Origin: Candidatus Omnitrophota bacterium
GTDB lineage: Bacteria > Omnitrophota > Koll11 > JAHIPI01
Direction of reading: 5' to 3'
NCBI GenBank assembly: GCA_028718265.1
Contig: JAQUMG010000118.1
Location: 1 to 5,712, forward strand
Length of the DNA: 5,712 nucleotides
Made by a program: the position numbers and the translations under genes. Positions 1 to 5,712 of the stretch are shown piece by piece. How positions within the stretch are numbered: position 1 is the first letter of the stretch; every line of letters begins with the position of its first letter. The notes under the pieces were generated by a model. That model worked only from the letters and a program-made list of their open reading frames with translations. It searched no databases and was not told where the DNA came from.

Positions 1-183
1 ACTTGCGTTACCGCCCCACCGGAATTCTTCTTCTGCGGTTATCCTGGAATGATCGGTGAGCTTTAATTCCTGGTTTTCAGTATGCCATATCTGAAAATCA
101 CCATCTTCGTAAGCATAAATATTAGAGGTAGTTACTGCCAGCAGAAAAATCAATATCAAAATTTTTGATGTTACATTGCACAT
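1..183 (-). CDS. Secreted protein, N-terminal part; DUF2490-like outer-membrane protein (partial)
   Basis: Only the first 61 codons are inside the window; the gene continues past the left edge. The start is the ATG at 183-181, chosen because a strong AAGGAG ribosome binding site lies 6 nt upstream (195-190). Residues 1-24 look like a signal peptide: Lys7, a hydrophobic core at about 8-17 (ILILIFLLAV), and a likely cleavage after Ala24 in NIYA|YEDG. There is no lipobox, so it is not an obvious lipoprotein. The mature start (DFQIWHTENQELKL, then ITAEEEFRWGGNAS) alternates polar and hydrophobic residues, as in beta strands. From memory it resembles the opening of DUF2490 proteins, which are predicted outer-membrane beta-barrels of unknown function. 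It lies downstream of phoB-phoR on the same strand, but the gap between them holds its own regulatory-looking sequence. That it is a coding gene is secure; the family call is tentative because most of the protein is missing. Confidence 0.7.
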   Translation of the reverse strand, partial: MCNVTSKILILIFLLAVTTSNIYAYEDGDFQIWHTENQELKLTDHSRITAEEEFRWGGNAS

Positions 184-209
184 GTTATACTCCTTTCTAT
201 CTTGAAAAG

Positions 210-229
210 AGTATACAATATCGATATTA
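210..229 (-). promoter_or_regulatory. Candidate -10 region(s) for the secreted-protein gene
   Basis: Downstream of the operator-like repeat, the minus strand offers two -10-like hexamers: TATACT at 215-210 (5 of 6 to TATAAT) and TAATAT at 229-224 (4 of 6). TATACT would give a leader of roughly 20 nt. Neither has a recognisable -35 at 16-18 bp, which fits an activator-dependent promoter where the regulator replaces the -35 contact. The sequence alone does not decide which hexamer is used. Confidence 0.35.
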
Positions 230-248
230 AATGTACTTGAAGGCAAGT

Positions 249-270
249 TAAAATTTAAGTAAAGTTTAAG
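249..270 (-). promoter_or_regulatory. Putative PhoB-type operator: tandem 11-bp direct repeat (Pho-box-like)
   Basis: On the minus strand, CTTAAACTTTA (270-260) is followed directly by CTTAAATTTTA (259-249). The two units match at 10 of 11 positions. OmpR/PhoB-family regulators bind as head-to-tail dimers to direct repeats spaced 11 bp apart, classically a 7-bp conserved part plus a 4-bp AT-rich part. The layout here (CTTAAAC+TTTA, CTTAAAT+TTTA) has exactly that form, and its TTAAA cores also resemble the TTAACA-like units of Bacillus Pho boxes. It sits 66 bp or more upstream of the secreted-protein start and just after the phoR stop. That the adjacent regulator binds it is inference. A third in-phase unit (248-238) matches poorly. 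Confidence 0.5.
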
Positions 271-287
271 AAGTGGTATTTCGGATT

Positions 288-2063
288 CTATTTTTGAAGT
301 ATAAACCAGAATTTGGAGCCGAGGCCCTCGACGCTCTCCACGCCGGCCGTACCGCCATGCGACTCAACAATATGCCTGACAATAGAAAGCCCGAGGCCGG
401 TACCGCCGAGTTCGCGCGAGCGCGCTTTGTCAACGCGGTAAAACCGTTCGAATATGCGGGGTATATCTTTTCCGGGTATCCCGATTCCGGAATCTTCTAT
501 GGTGATTTTTGTCTTGCCGTTTATTTCCTGACTGTAGATTCTTATAAGGCCTTTTTCCCTGTTAAATTTTATCGCGTTATCAATAAGGTTTGTAAATACC
601 TGCTCTATCTTGTCTTTGTCGGCTGCTACGGAAAAATCTGCGGGTAATTCATTTTTAATTTCTATACCTTTTCTCTTTATCTGAGACTCAAAACCCGAAA
701 TAACTTTTTCGACTTGCTGCCGCAAATTAAAATCGTTTCTTTCGAACGCTATTTCTTTTGACTCAAGAGACGATAAAGAGAGTAGGTCGTCTACTAACTT
801 GTTGAGCCGTTCGGCATGATCCTGGATAATCTTAAGAAAGCCGCGATTATGCTCCTTGTCTTCTATGGCACCTTCCAGAAGCGTCTCTATAAAACCCTTT
901 ATGGAAGTCAGCGGCGTTTTTAATTCATGAGAAACATTAGCCACAAAATCCCTGCGCACCGTCTCCAACCTCCGTATTTCAGTTATATCGTGTATGACGA
1001 CCAGGCATCCGCTCACAGCGTCGTTATCAAATGTGGGCGTGGCATTGATCTGGAATATCCGACGGACAGGCAGAAGAAGATTTATTTCTTTCGACACAGG
1101 CTTTTTCTCCCTTAAAACGCCCTTTATAATTTCGGAAATATCATTATTGCGTATCGCTTCTATAAAAATCTTTCCTTCCATATCTTCTTTAAATATGCCG
1201 AATATCTTTTCTGTGGCGGAATTAACGGAAACTATATGCGATTTCTTATCGATAACGATTATGCCTTCGATCATGCTGTTGAAAATCGCCGCTAGTTCCT
1301 GATTCTGCGTTTTGATCTCCCGGATATTATCTTCTATGTCCTGAGCCATTTTATTTAAAGTAGCGGCGAGTTCCCCTATTTCATCCCCCGGAACCCCTGT
1401 GATCCTCCGGCTGAAGTCACCTTCCGAAAATTTGCGCGATATCTGGATCATCCTGTTTATGGGTTTAATGGTCCGGGCCGCCAATATGGAACCTATAATA
1501 AAAGCAAAGACCAGGGCAAATAAGAGGCCCATGAAAATCGTTTTTCTGATAGTAAATAACGTCTTCTGTACGGTCCTGAGGGGAAGCGCCAGCCTTAGAA
1601 TACCTGCAATTTGAACCTGATCTCTGACTCCCAGAGCTACATAAAGCATGTCTATTCTGAGGGTCGGAGAATACCGTATATCAATACCGACATTGCCGCT
1701 CATGGCTGTCTGCACTTCGGGGCGGTTCAGATGATTCTCCATCTCCGGGATTTCTCTTTCCGACTTTTCCGAATCGGCCAGGACTTTTCCCCGGGGATTT
1801 ATGATAGTAATGAGGCATTTTGCCTCCTGTCCCAAATTCTTGGCTAGAGCCTCTAAATAAGCAGTGTTTTCTGTTCTGAGATTTTCGGTTATGATCTGAT
1901 TTGCAACCAAATGGGCCTGCGTAACAAGGGATTCTTCTACGGTATGGAGGGAATTTTCTTCCAGATTTTTATCCAGAAAGAAGGCGATAAACCCGAAAGA
2001 GACCAAAATAACGGTTATGTACGAAAATATCAGTTTCAGCTTAAAGTTTATCTTGACCGGCAT
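288..2063 (-). CDS. phoR: PhoR-like membrane sensor histidine kinase
   Basis: Sensor kinase of a two-component system, 591 residues, about the size of Bacillus subtilis PhoR. It should autophosphorylate in response to an envelope signal, probably phosphate limitation, and pass phosphate to the regulator encoded just upstream. Domains in order: TM helix at about 11-30; an extracytoplasmic domain of about 140 residues (31-172), probably Cache-like; TM helix at about 175-196; HAMP at about 197-247; PAS at about 252-362; HisKA with the H-box FVANVSHELKTP and phospho-acceptor His379; and a HATPase domain from about 478 with N-box TNLIDNAIKF (Asn496), G1 DSGIGIP (524-530), F-box FERFYRVD (538-545) and G2 GGTGLGLS (553-560). 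All catalytic motifs are intact. The ATG at 2063 lies 12 bp after the phoB stop. A weak AGGT overlaps that stop, which suggests translational coupling. The kinase class is secure; phosphate as the signal is inferred from architecture and pairing, and no pst or phoU gene is in view. Confidence 0.88.
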   Translation of the reverse strand: MPVKINFKLKLIFSYITVILVSFGFIAFFLDKNLEENSLHTVEESLVTQAHLVANQIITENLRTENTAYLEALAKNLGQEAKCLITIINPRGKVLADSEKSEREIPEMENHLNRPEVQTAMSGNVGIDIRYSPTLRIDMLYVALGVRDQVQIAGILRLALPLRTVQKTLFTIRKTIFMGLLFALVFAFIIGSILAARTIKPINRMIQISRKFSEGDFSRRITGVPGDEIGELAATLNKMAQDIEDNIREIKTQNQELAAIFNSMIEGIIVIDKKSHIVSVNSATEKIFGIFKEDMEGKIFIEAIRNNDISEIIKGVLREKKPVSKEINLLLPVRRIFQINATPTFDNDAVSGCLVVIHDITEIRRLETVRRDFVANVSHELKTPLTSIKGFIETLLEGAIEDKEHNRGFLKIIQDHAERLNKLVDDLLSLSSLESKEIAFERNDFNLRQQVEKVISGFESQIKRKGIEIKNELPADFSVAADKDKIEQVFTNLIDNAIKFNREKGLIRIYSQEINGKTKITIEDSGIGIPGKDIPRIFERFYRVDKARSRELGGTGLGLSIVRHIVESHGGTAGVESVEGLGSKFWFILQK

Positions 2064-2075
2064 TTTATTTATTAC

Positions 2076-2768
2076 CTAATCTTCGGCTTCGAACCTGTAT
2101 CCGTAATTTTTCACGGTGACAATGCGTTTTGATTCGCTTTTAAGCTTTTTTCGCAGGGTTCTGATATGCACATCCACGGTACGCGTCTGGATTTCAAGAG
2201 ATTGGTCAAGCCCCCATATATTATCCAACAGATAATCACGCGACAAAACCCTGCCCTTCGCCTTTACCAATGTTTTCAGGAGTTCAAATTCTTTTGCCGT
2301 TAATTCTACCGGCTTATTCTTGACAGTAACCGTAATTTTAGACAAGTCGATAATCAAATCGCCGTCTTTCAGCACCTCCGGCGATCTGTCTTTCTCTTTA
2401 GTCCGGCGCAGTACCGCTTTTATGCGCGCTACCAGTTCCCGCGGGCTGAACGGCTTGGTTACATAATCATCCGAGCCCATTTCGAGGCCCACGATCTTAT
2501 CCGATTCCTGCGATTTGGCGGTAAGCATTATTATGGGAATAGGTGAGGTTTTGGCATCATTTTTCAGCGTTCTGCATACATCCAGGCCATCGATGCCGGG
2601 CAGCATCAGGTCCAGAATAACGATATCCGGATGTTCCTTGAGAGCGGCATTTATTGCACTCTCTCCGTCACGAACAGACAAGGTCTTAAAACCTTCTTTC
2701 CTAAGGTTATATTCCAGCATCTTGACTATGTCTTTTTCGTCTTCTACAATAAGTATGGTTTCTCTCAT
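2076..2768 (-). CDS. phoB: PhoB-like response regulator, OmpR/PhoB family
   Basis: Cytoplasmic DNA-binding response regulator, 230 residues, the usual full length for the family. The receiver domain (about 3-118) has the acidic pocket in IVEDE (Glu9-Glu11), phospho-acceptor Asp53 in VILDLMLPG, Thr83 in MLTAK and Lys105 in VTKPF. The C-terminal winged-helix domain (about 133-228) includes LTAKEFELLKTL (157-168), the recognition-helix region RTVDVHIRTLRKKL (196-209) and the wing VKNYGYRF (219-226). The ATG at 2768 is supported by GGAG 5 nt upstream (2777-2774). It is the first gene of a two-gene operon with the kinase, 12 bp apart, so they are very likely cognate partners. No clear 11-bp tandem repeat is seen ahead of it, so autoregulation is not evident. 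Other OmpR-family regulators share this layout. The PhoB name rests on the PhoR-like partner and the close fit to PhoB length and motifs. Confidence 0.88.
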   Translation of the reverse strand: MRETILIVEDEKDIVKMLEYNLRKEGFKTLSVRDGESAINAALKEHPDIVILDLMLPGIDGLDVCRTLKNDAKTSPIPIIMLTAKSQESDKIVGLEMGSDDYVTKPFSPRELVARIKAVLRRTKEKDRSPEVLKDGDLIIDLSKITVTVKNKPVELTAKEFELLKTLVKAKGRVLSRDYLLDNIWGLDQSLEIQTRTVDVHIRTLRKKLKSESKRIVTVKNYGYRFEAED

Positions 2769-2794
2769 CTTGTCTCCGGTAGGCTGTCGGACGT

Positions 2795-2823
2795 ATTCTA
2801 ACAGACAATTTACCCCTAAGCAA
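2795..2823 (-). promoter_or_regulatory. Sigma70-type promoter for phoB-phoR
   Basis: On the minus strand, TTGCTT (2823-2818) and TAGAAT (2800-2795) are separated by exactly 17 bp. The -10 matches consensus at 5 of 6 positions and the -35 keeps the TTG. Transcription would start near 2788 and give a leader of about 20 nt containing the GGAG site. The AT-rich stretch directly behind the -35 (2824-2848), including the perfect palindrome ATATTAATAT (2826-2835), could act as an UP element. Confidence 0.55.
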
Positions 2824-2880
2824 CTATATTAATATCGCAAAAATTCCCTCCATTTGCTTCCTTTCAAAAGCCATTTGTGG

Positions 2881-2918
2881 TAAAATCTATGGGTGCTTTA
2901 ACCGGCAAAATAAGAGGT
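2881..2918 (+). promoter_or_regulatory. Candidate -10 and ribosome binding site for the glycosyltransferase operon
   Basis: TAAAAT at 2881-2886 matches the -10 consensus at 5 of 6 positions and lies 39 bp before the ATG at 2926. No good -35 is seen at 16-18 bp spacing; TTGCTT at 2854-2859 is 21 bp away, too far. The ribosome binding site AGAGGT (2913-2918) is 7 nt from the start codon and is convincing. The promoter is only suggested. Confidence 0.4.
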
Positions 2919-2925
2919 AAGTACT

Positions 2926-4164
2926 ATGTCGTTTAAGAAAATAATCGATTCCGATGTAATTTTCGGGACCCTGATATTCATCTTTATCTTTTCCATATTT
3001 GCGGTTACGTCTCACAGGAACGGTAAAGACCTGCGGGTCGGATTATTCGGCGTCAATCAGGTCTTCTTCAATAAGTCTCCCTATGATAATCCTACGGACA
3101 TCGACAGGCCCCTGTTCCGTTATGCCCCGGGATTCACGATCCTGCAATACCCGTATATGCTGCAAAGCCGGATGTACCAGCCATTCAAGTTTGTGGACCT
3201 CAAGCCTTCTATACAGGCATGGTACTGGACAGAGATCATAGCGCTCCTCCTCAGTGCACTGATATTGCTGAAAATTATTCCTTCGCCAAATGTCGAAACA
3301 AGCGTCAGGAACCTTAAATTAAGTTTTCTCGCGGCCCTGCCTCTTATCGCATATGAACTGGTTAATGGACAGAACAAAATAATCGCCTTGTTCTTTATGC
3401 TTCTGGCTGTCTTTCTGTTCGAAAAAGACTGGCTGTTTCTTTCGTCCCTTTCATTCGCCGTGGCGCTTACCATATACATACCTTTGATCTTCTTCGTCCT
3501 TTACTTTTTACTGAGAAGAAAAAAATGGTTCATTGTCAATTTTGCCGCAGCGTTTATTATCGTATTTTTTGTTATTCCTTATATTGTCTTCGGCGTAAAA
3601 TTTTACAATTATTTACTTAAGGAATGGTTCATGCGCACGCTGAAGCCGTTTTCTCTTACAACTTCTTACGAGAGCTACATAGACCTCAGGGCAAGCAGTC
3701 AGGCTCTTCCGAGCGCCATCGGAAGACTGCTGGGCTTCGGAAGAACGTGGCAGTTTTATTATCTACTGCCGCCTTTCGTTATTCATCTGATAATCAGAAT
3801 TCTCTCGGCGCTGATAGTGTTTTTTTCCTGCTTAGCCGTATGGAATCAGCCAAAACCTGCCCTTCGCGGACTTGCATGTGCGATCTTTCTTACGCTCGCA
3901 TTAATCCTCCCTCAGTATTGTATTTATTACACATGGTCGTGGTTATTTGTCTTCTATTTCGCCGCGCTCAATTACATCAGCTATCCTGAGGTCGCTCCGG
4001 AAAGAAAAAAATTTCTGCTTATAACGGCTGTTGTTTTACTCATCGGCAGTTACAGTATTGCCATACATGCGCTTAACCATTTCTCCGTACTTTTCATGGC
4101 TACAATATTGTTCTGGGGCGTAAGCGTGGCCACTCTTATCTCTGAAAAACGGGTAAAGGCATGA
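2926..4164 (+). CDS. GT-C membrane glycosyltransferase, GT87 (DUF2029)-like
   Basis: Integral membrane protein of 412 residues with about ten hydrophobic helices (about 10-29, 102-118, 132-146, 148-165, 168-196, 201-224, 284-305, 312-330, 333-352, 362-404; some spans may hold two). The first large loop (about 30-100) carries Asp35, NKSPYD (49-54) and RPLFRYAPGF (61-70). This fits the GT87 pattern of an acidic catalytic residue in the first outer loop followed by an NPYD and a Y-P/A-P motif. ELVNGQNK (144-151) and RASSQALPSAIGRLL (255-269) also fit the family. GT87 enzymes transfer a sugar, often mannose, from a polyprenyl-phosphate carrier to a glycan on the outer face of the membrane. The start is set by AGAGGT 7 nt upstream. 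Its stop overlaps the start of the GT2 gene, a possible maker of its lipid-linked donor. Asp35 as catalytic base is a guess, and the sugar and acceptor are unknown. Another GT-C family such as GT39 or GT83 cannot be fully excluded. Confidence 0.72.
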   Translation: MSFKKIIDSDVIFGTLIFIFIFSIFAVTSHRNGKDLRVGLFGVNQVFFNKSPYDNPTDIDRPLFRYAPGFTILQYPYMLQSRMYQPFKFVDLKPSIQAWYWTEIIALLLSALILLKIIPSPNVETSVRNLKLSFLAALPLIAYELVNGQNKIIALFFMLLAVFLFEKDWLFLSSLSFAVALTIYIPLIFFVLYFLLRRKKWFIVNFAAAFIIVFFVIPYIVFGVKFYNYLLKEWFMRTLKPFSLTTSYESYIDLRASSQALPSAIGRLLGFGRTWQFYYLLPPFVIHLIIRILSALIVFFSCLAVWNQPKPALRGLACAIFLTLALILPQYCIYYTWSWLFVFYFAALNYISYPEVAPERKKFLLITAVVLLIGSYSIAIHALNHFSVLFMATILFWGVSVATLISEKRVKA

Positions 4165-4907
4165 AAGAAAACCTTTCCATTATTCTCATAGCGCATAATG
4201 AAGAAGCGGTAATAGGCCAAATGGTCGACGCTCTTCTTTCGCATTACGGCAAAGAGCTGCTGGAGATTATCGTCGTGGATGATTCGAGCACCGACAATAC
4301 TTCCGCTTTGGTAGAGGCCAGGATGAAGCAAAGCCGCAAAGTAAGGCTCATCAAAAAAGGGCCGCCGTCCGGCGTAGGCTATGCTATCAGGACGGGATTC
4401 GCAAATGTCAGTCCTAATACCGATTATGTCCTGAGCATGGACAGCGATTTTCTTGAGAACATTGATGACGTGGGAACGATGATCCGCAAGATAGAAGAAG
4501 AAAAGCTCGACGGCGTCATAGGTTCCCGCTTTACCGAAGGCGGCCGGTTAGTCGGTTATCCGTCGGATAAGAAGCTGATGAACCGCGGATATCATTTTCT
4601 CGTGCGAGCCATGTTCCGTATTAAGCAAAAAGATCTTACAAACAATTTTAAACTTTACAAGGCGGATATCGTGCGGAAAATGCCGTGGAGAAGTACCGGG
4701 TTTTCCATGAATGCAGAAACCGGCATGCTGCCTATAATATTCGGCTATCAGGTGGGCGAGGTGCCCGTGGCGTGGATCAACAGGAGCGCCGAGATGGGCA
4801 AATCCAAATTCAAGCTTTTCAAAGTCGGATGGGGCTACGTCCAGGTCATAGGTTACGCCATTTGGTTATCATTATTTAAGAAAGCTGCATATGAAAAGAA
4901 AGGTTAA
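4161..4907 (+). CDS. GT2 glycosyltransferase, polyprenol-phosphate-sugar synthase-like (DPM1-type)
   Basis: Cytoplasmic, GT-A fold family 2 glycosyltransferase of 248 residues, likely to move a sugar from a nucleotide donor to polyprenyl phosphate at the inner face of the membrane. Visible motifs are LSIILIAHNEE (5-15), VVDDSSTDNT (38-47), the metal-binding DSD (94-96) in LSMDSD, GSRF (121-124), DLTNNFKLYK (158-167), and INRSAEMGKSKFKL (206-219), which matches the R..G.SKF end motif of dolichol-phosphate-mannose synthases. There is no C-terminal membrane domain, only a hydrophobic stretch at about 224-240, so it is the short soluble-type form. ATG 4161 overlaps the upstream TGA (ATGA), a sign of translational coupling; GGG at 4151-4153 is a weak ribosome binding site. 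The epimerase gene follows 3 bp after its stop. The canonical TSGF of DPM synthases is TNNF here, so donor or acceptor may differ. The family is secure; the exact substrate is not. Confidence 0.82.
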   Translation: MKENLSIILIAHNEEAVIGQMVDALLSHYGKELLEIIVVDDSSTDNTSALVEARMKQSRKVRLIKKGPPSGVGYAIRTGFANVSPNTDYVLSMDSDFLENIDDVGTMIRKIEEEKLDGVIGSRFTEGGRLVGYPSDKKLMNRGYHFLVRAMFRIKQKDLTNNFKLYKADIVRKMPWRSTGFSMNAETGMLPIIFGYQVGEVPVAWINRSAEMGKSKFKLFKVGWGYVQVIGYAIWLSLFKKAAYEKKG

Positions 4908-4910
4908 GAT

Positions 4911-5712
4911 ATGAGTGTTATTATAATAACGGGATCGGGCGGGCTTATCGGCTCTGAGGCCTCTTCTTTTTTCGCGGGCCTCGGTTTTGATATAGTGGGC
5001 ATAGATAATGACATGCGCAAAGTCTTTTTCGGAGACAATGCATCTACCCGATGGCAGCAGGATGAGTTGAAAAAAGCTCTGGGTAAAAAATATAATCATA
5101 TAAACGCCGATATAAGAGACTCGGCGGCTATAGAAAAAATCTTTAAGAAATACGCTGCCGATACAAAGCTCGTAATCCATACGGCTGCGCAGCCCTCGCA
5201 CGACTGGGCGGCGCGTGAGCCGATAACCGATTTCACCGTAAACGCGAACGGGACGCTGAACATGCTGGAAGCCGTCAGAAATCATGCTCCCGGGGCCGCT
5301 TTTATCTTCACATCGACCAATAAAGTTTACGGAGATACCCCGAATCGCCTGCCGTTAATCGAACAGGAATTTCGTTACGAAATCGATCCCAAGCACACTT
5401 ACGTAAACGGCATCCGCGAAGATATGTCGATAGACCAGAATCTTCACAGCCTTTTTGGCGCATCCAAAGTAGCGGCCGATATCCTTGTCCAGGAATACGG
5501 GCGGTATTTCGGAATGCGCACCGCCATATTCAGGGGTGGATGCCTGACCGGGCCGCGTCATTCGGGAACGCAGTTGCACGGCTTTCTCTCATACCTTATG
5601 AAATGCGCGGTAACCGGTACGCCTTATACGGTATTCGGTTATAAAGGAAAACAGGTGCGGGATAATATCCACAGCAGGGATCTGATACGCGCCTTTCACG
5701 AGTTTTTTAAGG
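4911..5712 (+). CDS. NAD-dependent epimerase, CDP-paratose 2-epimerase-like extended SDR (3' partial)
   Basis: The first 267 codons are present with no stop; the gene runs off the right edge, and family members of about 340-350 residues imply roughly 75-80 residues missing. ATG 4911 follows GAAAGG (4898-4903) by 7 nt. The Rossmann motif TGSGGLIG (7-14) and acidic IDND (31-34) indicate NAD binding. [17 protein letters not shown] (88-104), [10 protein letters not shown] (133-142), FRGGCLTGP (207-215) and [16 protein letters not shown] (243-258) closely match, from memory, proteins annotated as CDP-paratose 2-epimerase (RfbE, CDP-tyvelose epimerase) in many bacteria. That enzyme inverts C2 of a CDP-3,6-dideoxyhexose for surface glycans. 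The position of the SDR YxxxK tyrosine reads LFGASK, with Phe182 (TTT, 5454-5456) and Lys186 kept. No CDP-glucose dehydratase, paratose synthase or other CDP-sugar gene is in view, so the true substrate may be another nucleotide sugar. Confidence 0.83.
   Translation, partial: MSVIIITGSGGLIGSEASSFFAGLGFDIVGIDNDMRKVFFGDNASTRWQQDELKKALGKKYNHINADIRDSAAIEKIFKKYAADTKLVIHTAAQPSHDWAAREPITDFTVNANGTLNMLEAVRNHAPGAAFIFTSTNKVYGDTPNRLPLIEQEFRYEIDPKHTYVNGIREDMSIDQNLHSLFGASKVAADILVQEYGRYFGMRTAIFRGGCLTGPRHSGTQLHGFLSYLMKCAVTGTPYTVFGYKGKQVRDNIHSRDLIRAFHEFFK

Noticed and set aside
238..248. Possible third unit of the 11-bp repeat (ACTTGCCTTCA on the minus strand)
   Set aside because: It matches the other units at only about 4 of 11 positions, no better than chance in AT-rich sequence.
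184..287. Rho-independent terminator after the phoR-like gene
   Set aside because: No GC-rich stem followed by a T-run is present on the minus strand. The 186-192/209-215 dyad is AT-rich, lacks a T-tract and overlaps the next gene's ribosome binding site.
273..2132. Several plus-strand open frames (273-647, 927-1115, 994-1302, 1399-1614, 1611-1847, 1911-2132)
   Set aside because: All lie antisense to the phoR-like kinase, which has every expected motif in one continuous frame. Their translations show no recognisable domain.
2515..2832. Plus-strand open frame antisense to the phoB start and promoter
   Set aside because: It is a shadow of the response regulator and has no protein-like features of its own.
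2999..4331. Open frames overlapping the GT-C gene and the start of the GT2 gene (plus 2999-3241, plus 3624-3989, minus 3120-3479, minus 4050-4331)
   Set aside because: They are alternate-frame shadows of clear membrane-protein and GT2 coding sequence, with no supporting motif.
4685..5579. Open frames at plus 4685-4879, minus 4872-5285 and minus 5355-5579
   Set aside because: The first is a shadow of the GT2 gene. The other two lie antisense to the epimerase, whose frame is open to the window edge and carries strong family motifs.
1..5712. tRNA, rRNA, CRISPR arrays, insertion sequences or riboswitches
   Set aside because: Nothing of the kind was seen. The window is almost fully coding, with only two short intergenic gaps of about 105 and 157 bp.

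Overview
The window carries two divergently transcribed gene blocks, both cut by the window edges. It reads as ordinary bacterial chromosome of moderate GC, with short intergenic gaps and no RNA gene, mobile element, CRISPR array or long repeat visible. The protein style (a Bacillus-like PhoR with a large extracytoplasmic domain, an N-terminus resembling DUF2490 outer-membrane proteins, and a CDP-paratose 2-epimerase relative beside a polyprenol-phosphate-type glycosyltransferase) suggests a Gram-negative environmental bacterium. Candidatus Omnitrophota or another PVC-related lineage is my best guess. This is an inference from protein style, not from any marker gene.

Minus-strand block (1-2768, read right to left): a response regulator of the OmpR/PhoB family, then, 12 bp later, a 591-residue PhoR-like membrane histidine kinase, then a 105-bp gap (183 to 288), then the start of a secreted protein that runs off the left edge. 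The gap holds a tandem pair of nearly identical 11-bp AT-rich repeats (249-270), the spacing expected of a PhoB-family operator. A palindrome, -10-like hexamers and a good ribosome binding site follow. The simplest reading is that the two-component system senses phosphate limitation, or a similar envelope signal, and switches on the adjacent secreted or outer-membrane protein.

Divergent intergenic region (2769-2925): this holds a convincing sigma70-type promoter for phoB on the minus strand, with an AT-rich palindrome behind its -35. A weaker promoter and a good ribosome binding site serve the plus-strand block.

Plus-strand block (2926-5712): a roughly ten-helix GT-C membrane glycosyltransferase resembling GT87, then a GT2 polyprenol-phosphate-sugar synthase-like enzyme whose start overlaps the previous stop (ATGA). 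A CDP-paratose 2-epimerase-like extended SDR follows 3 bp after the GT2 stop and runs off the right edge. Together they suggest one route: a nucleotide sugar is made or epimerised in the cytosol, the sugar is moved to a polyprenyl-phosphate carrier by the GT2 enzyme, and it is used outside the membrane by the GT-C enzyme to decorate a cell-surface glycan. The sugar and acceptor cannot be read from the sequence. The most noteworthy details are the operator-like repeat and a Phe in place of the usual catalytic Tyr in the SDR.
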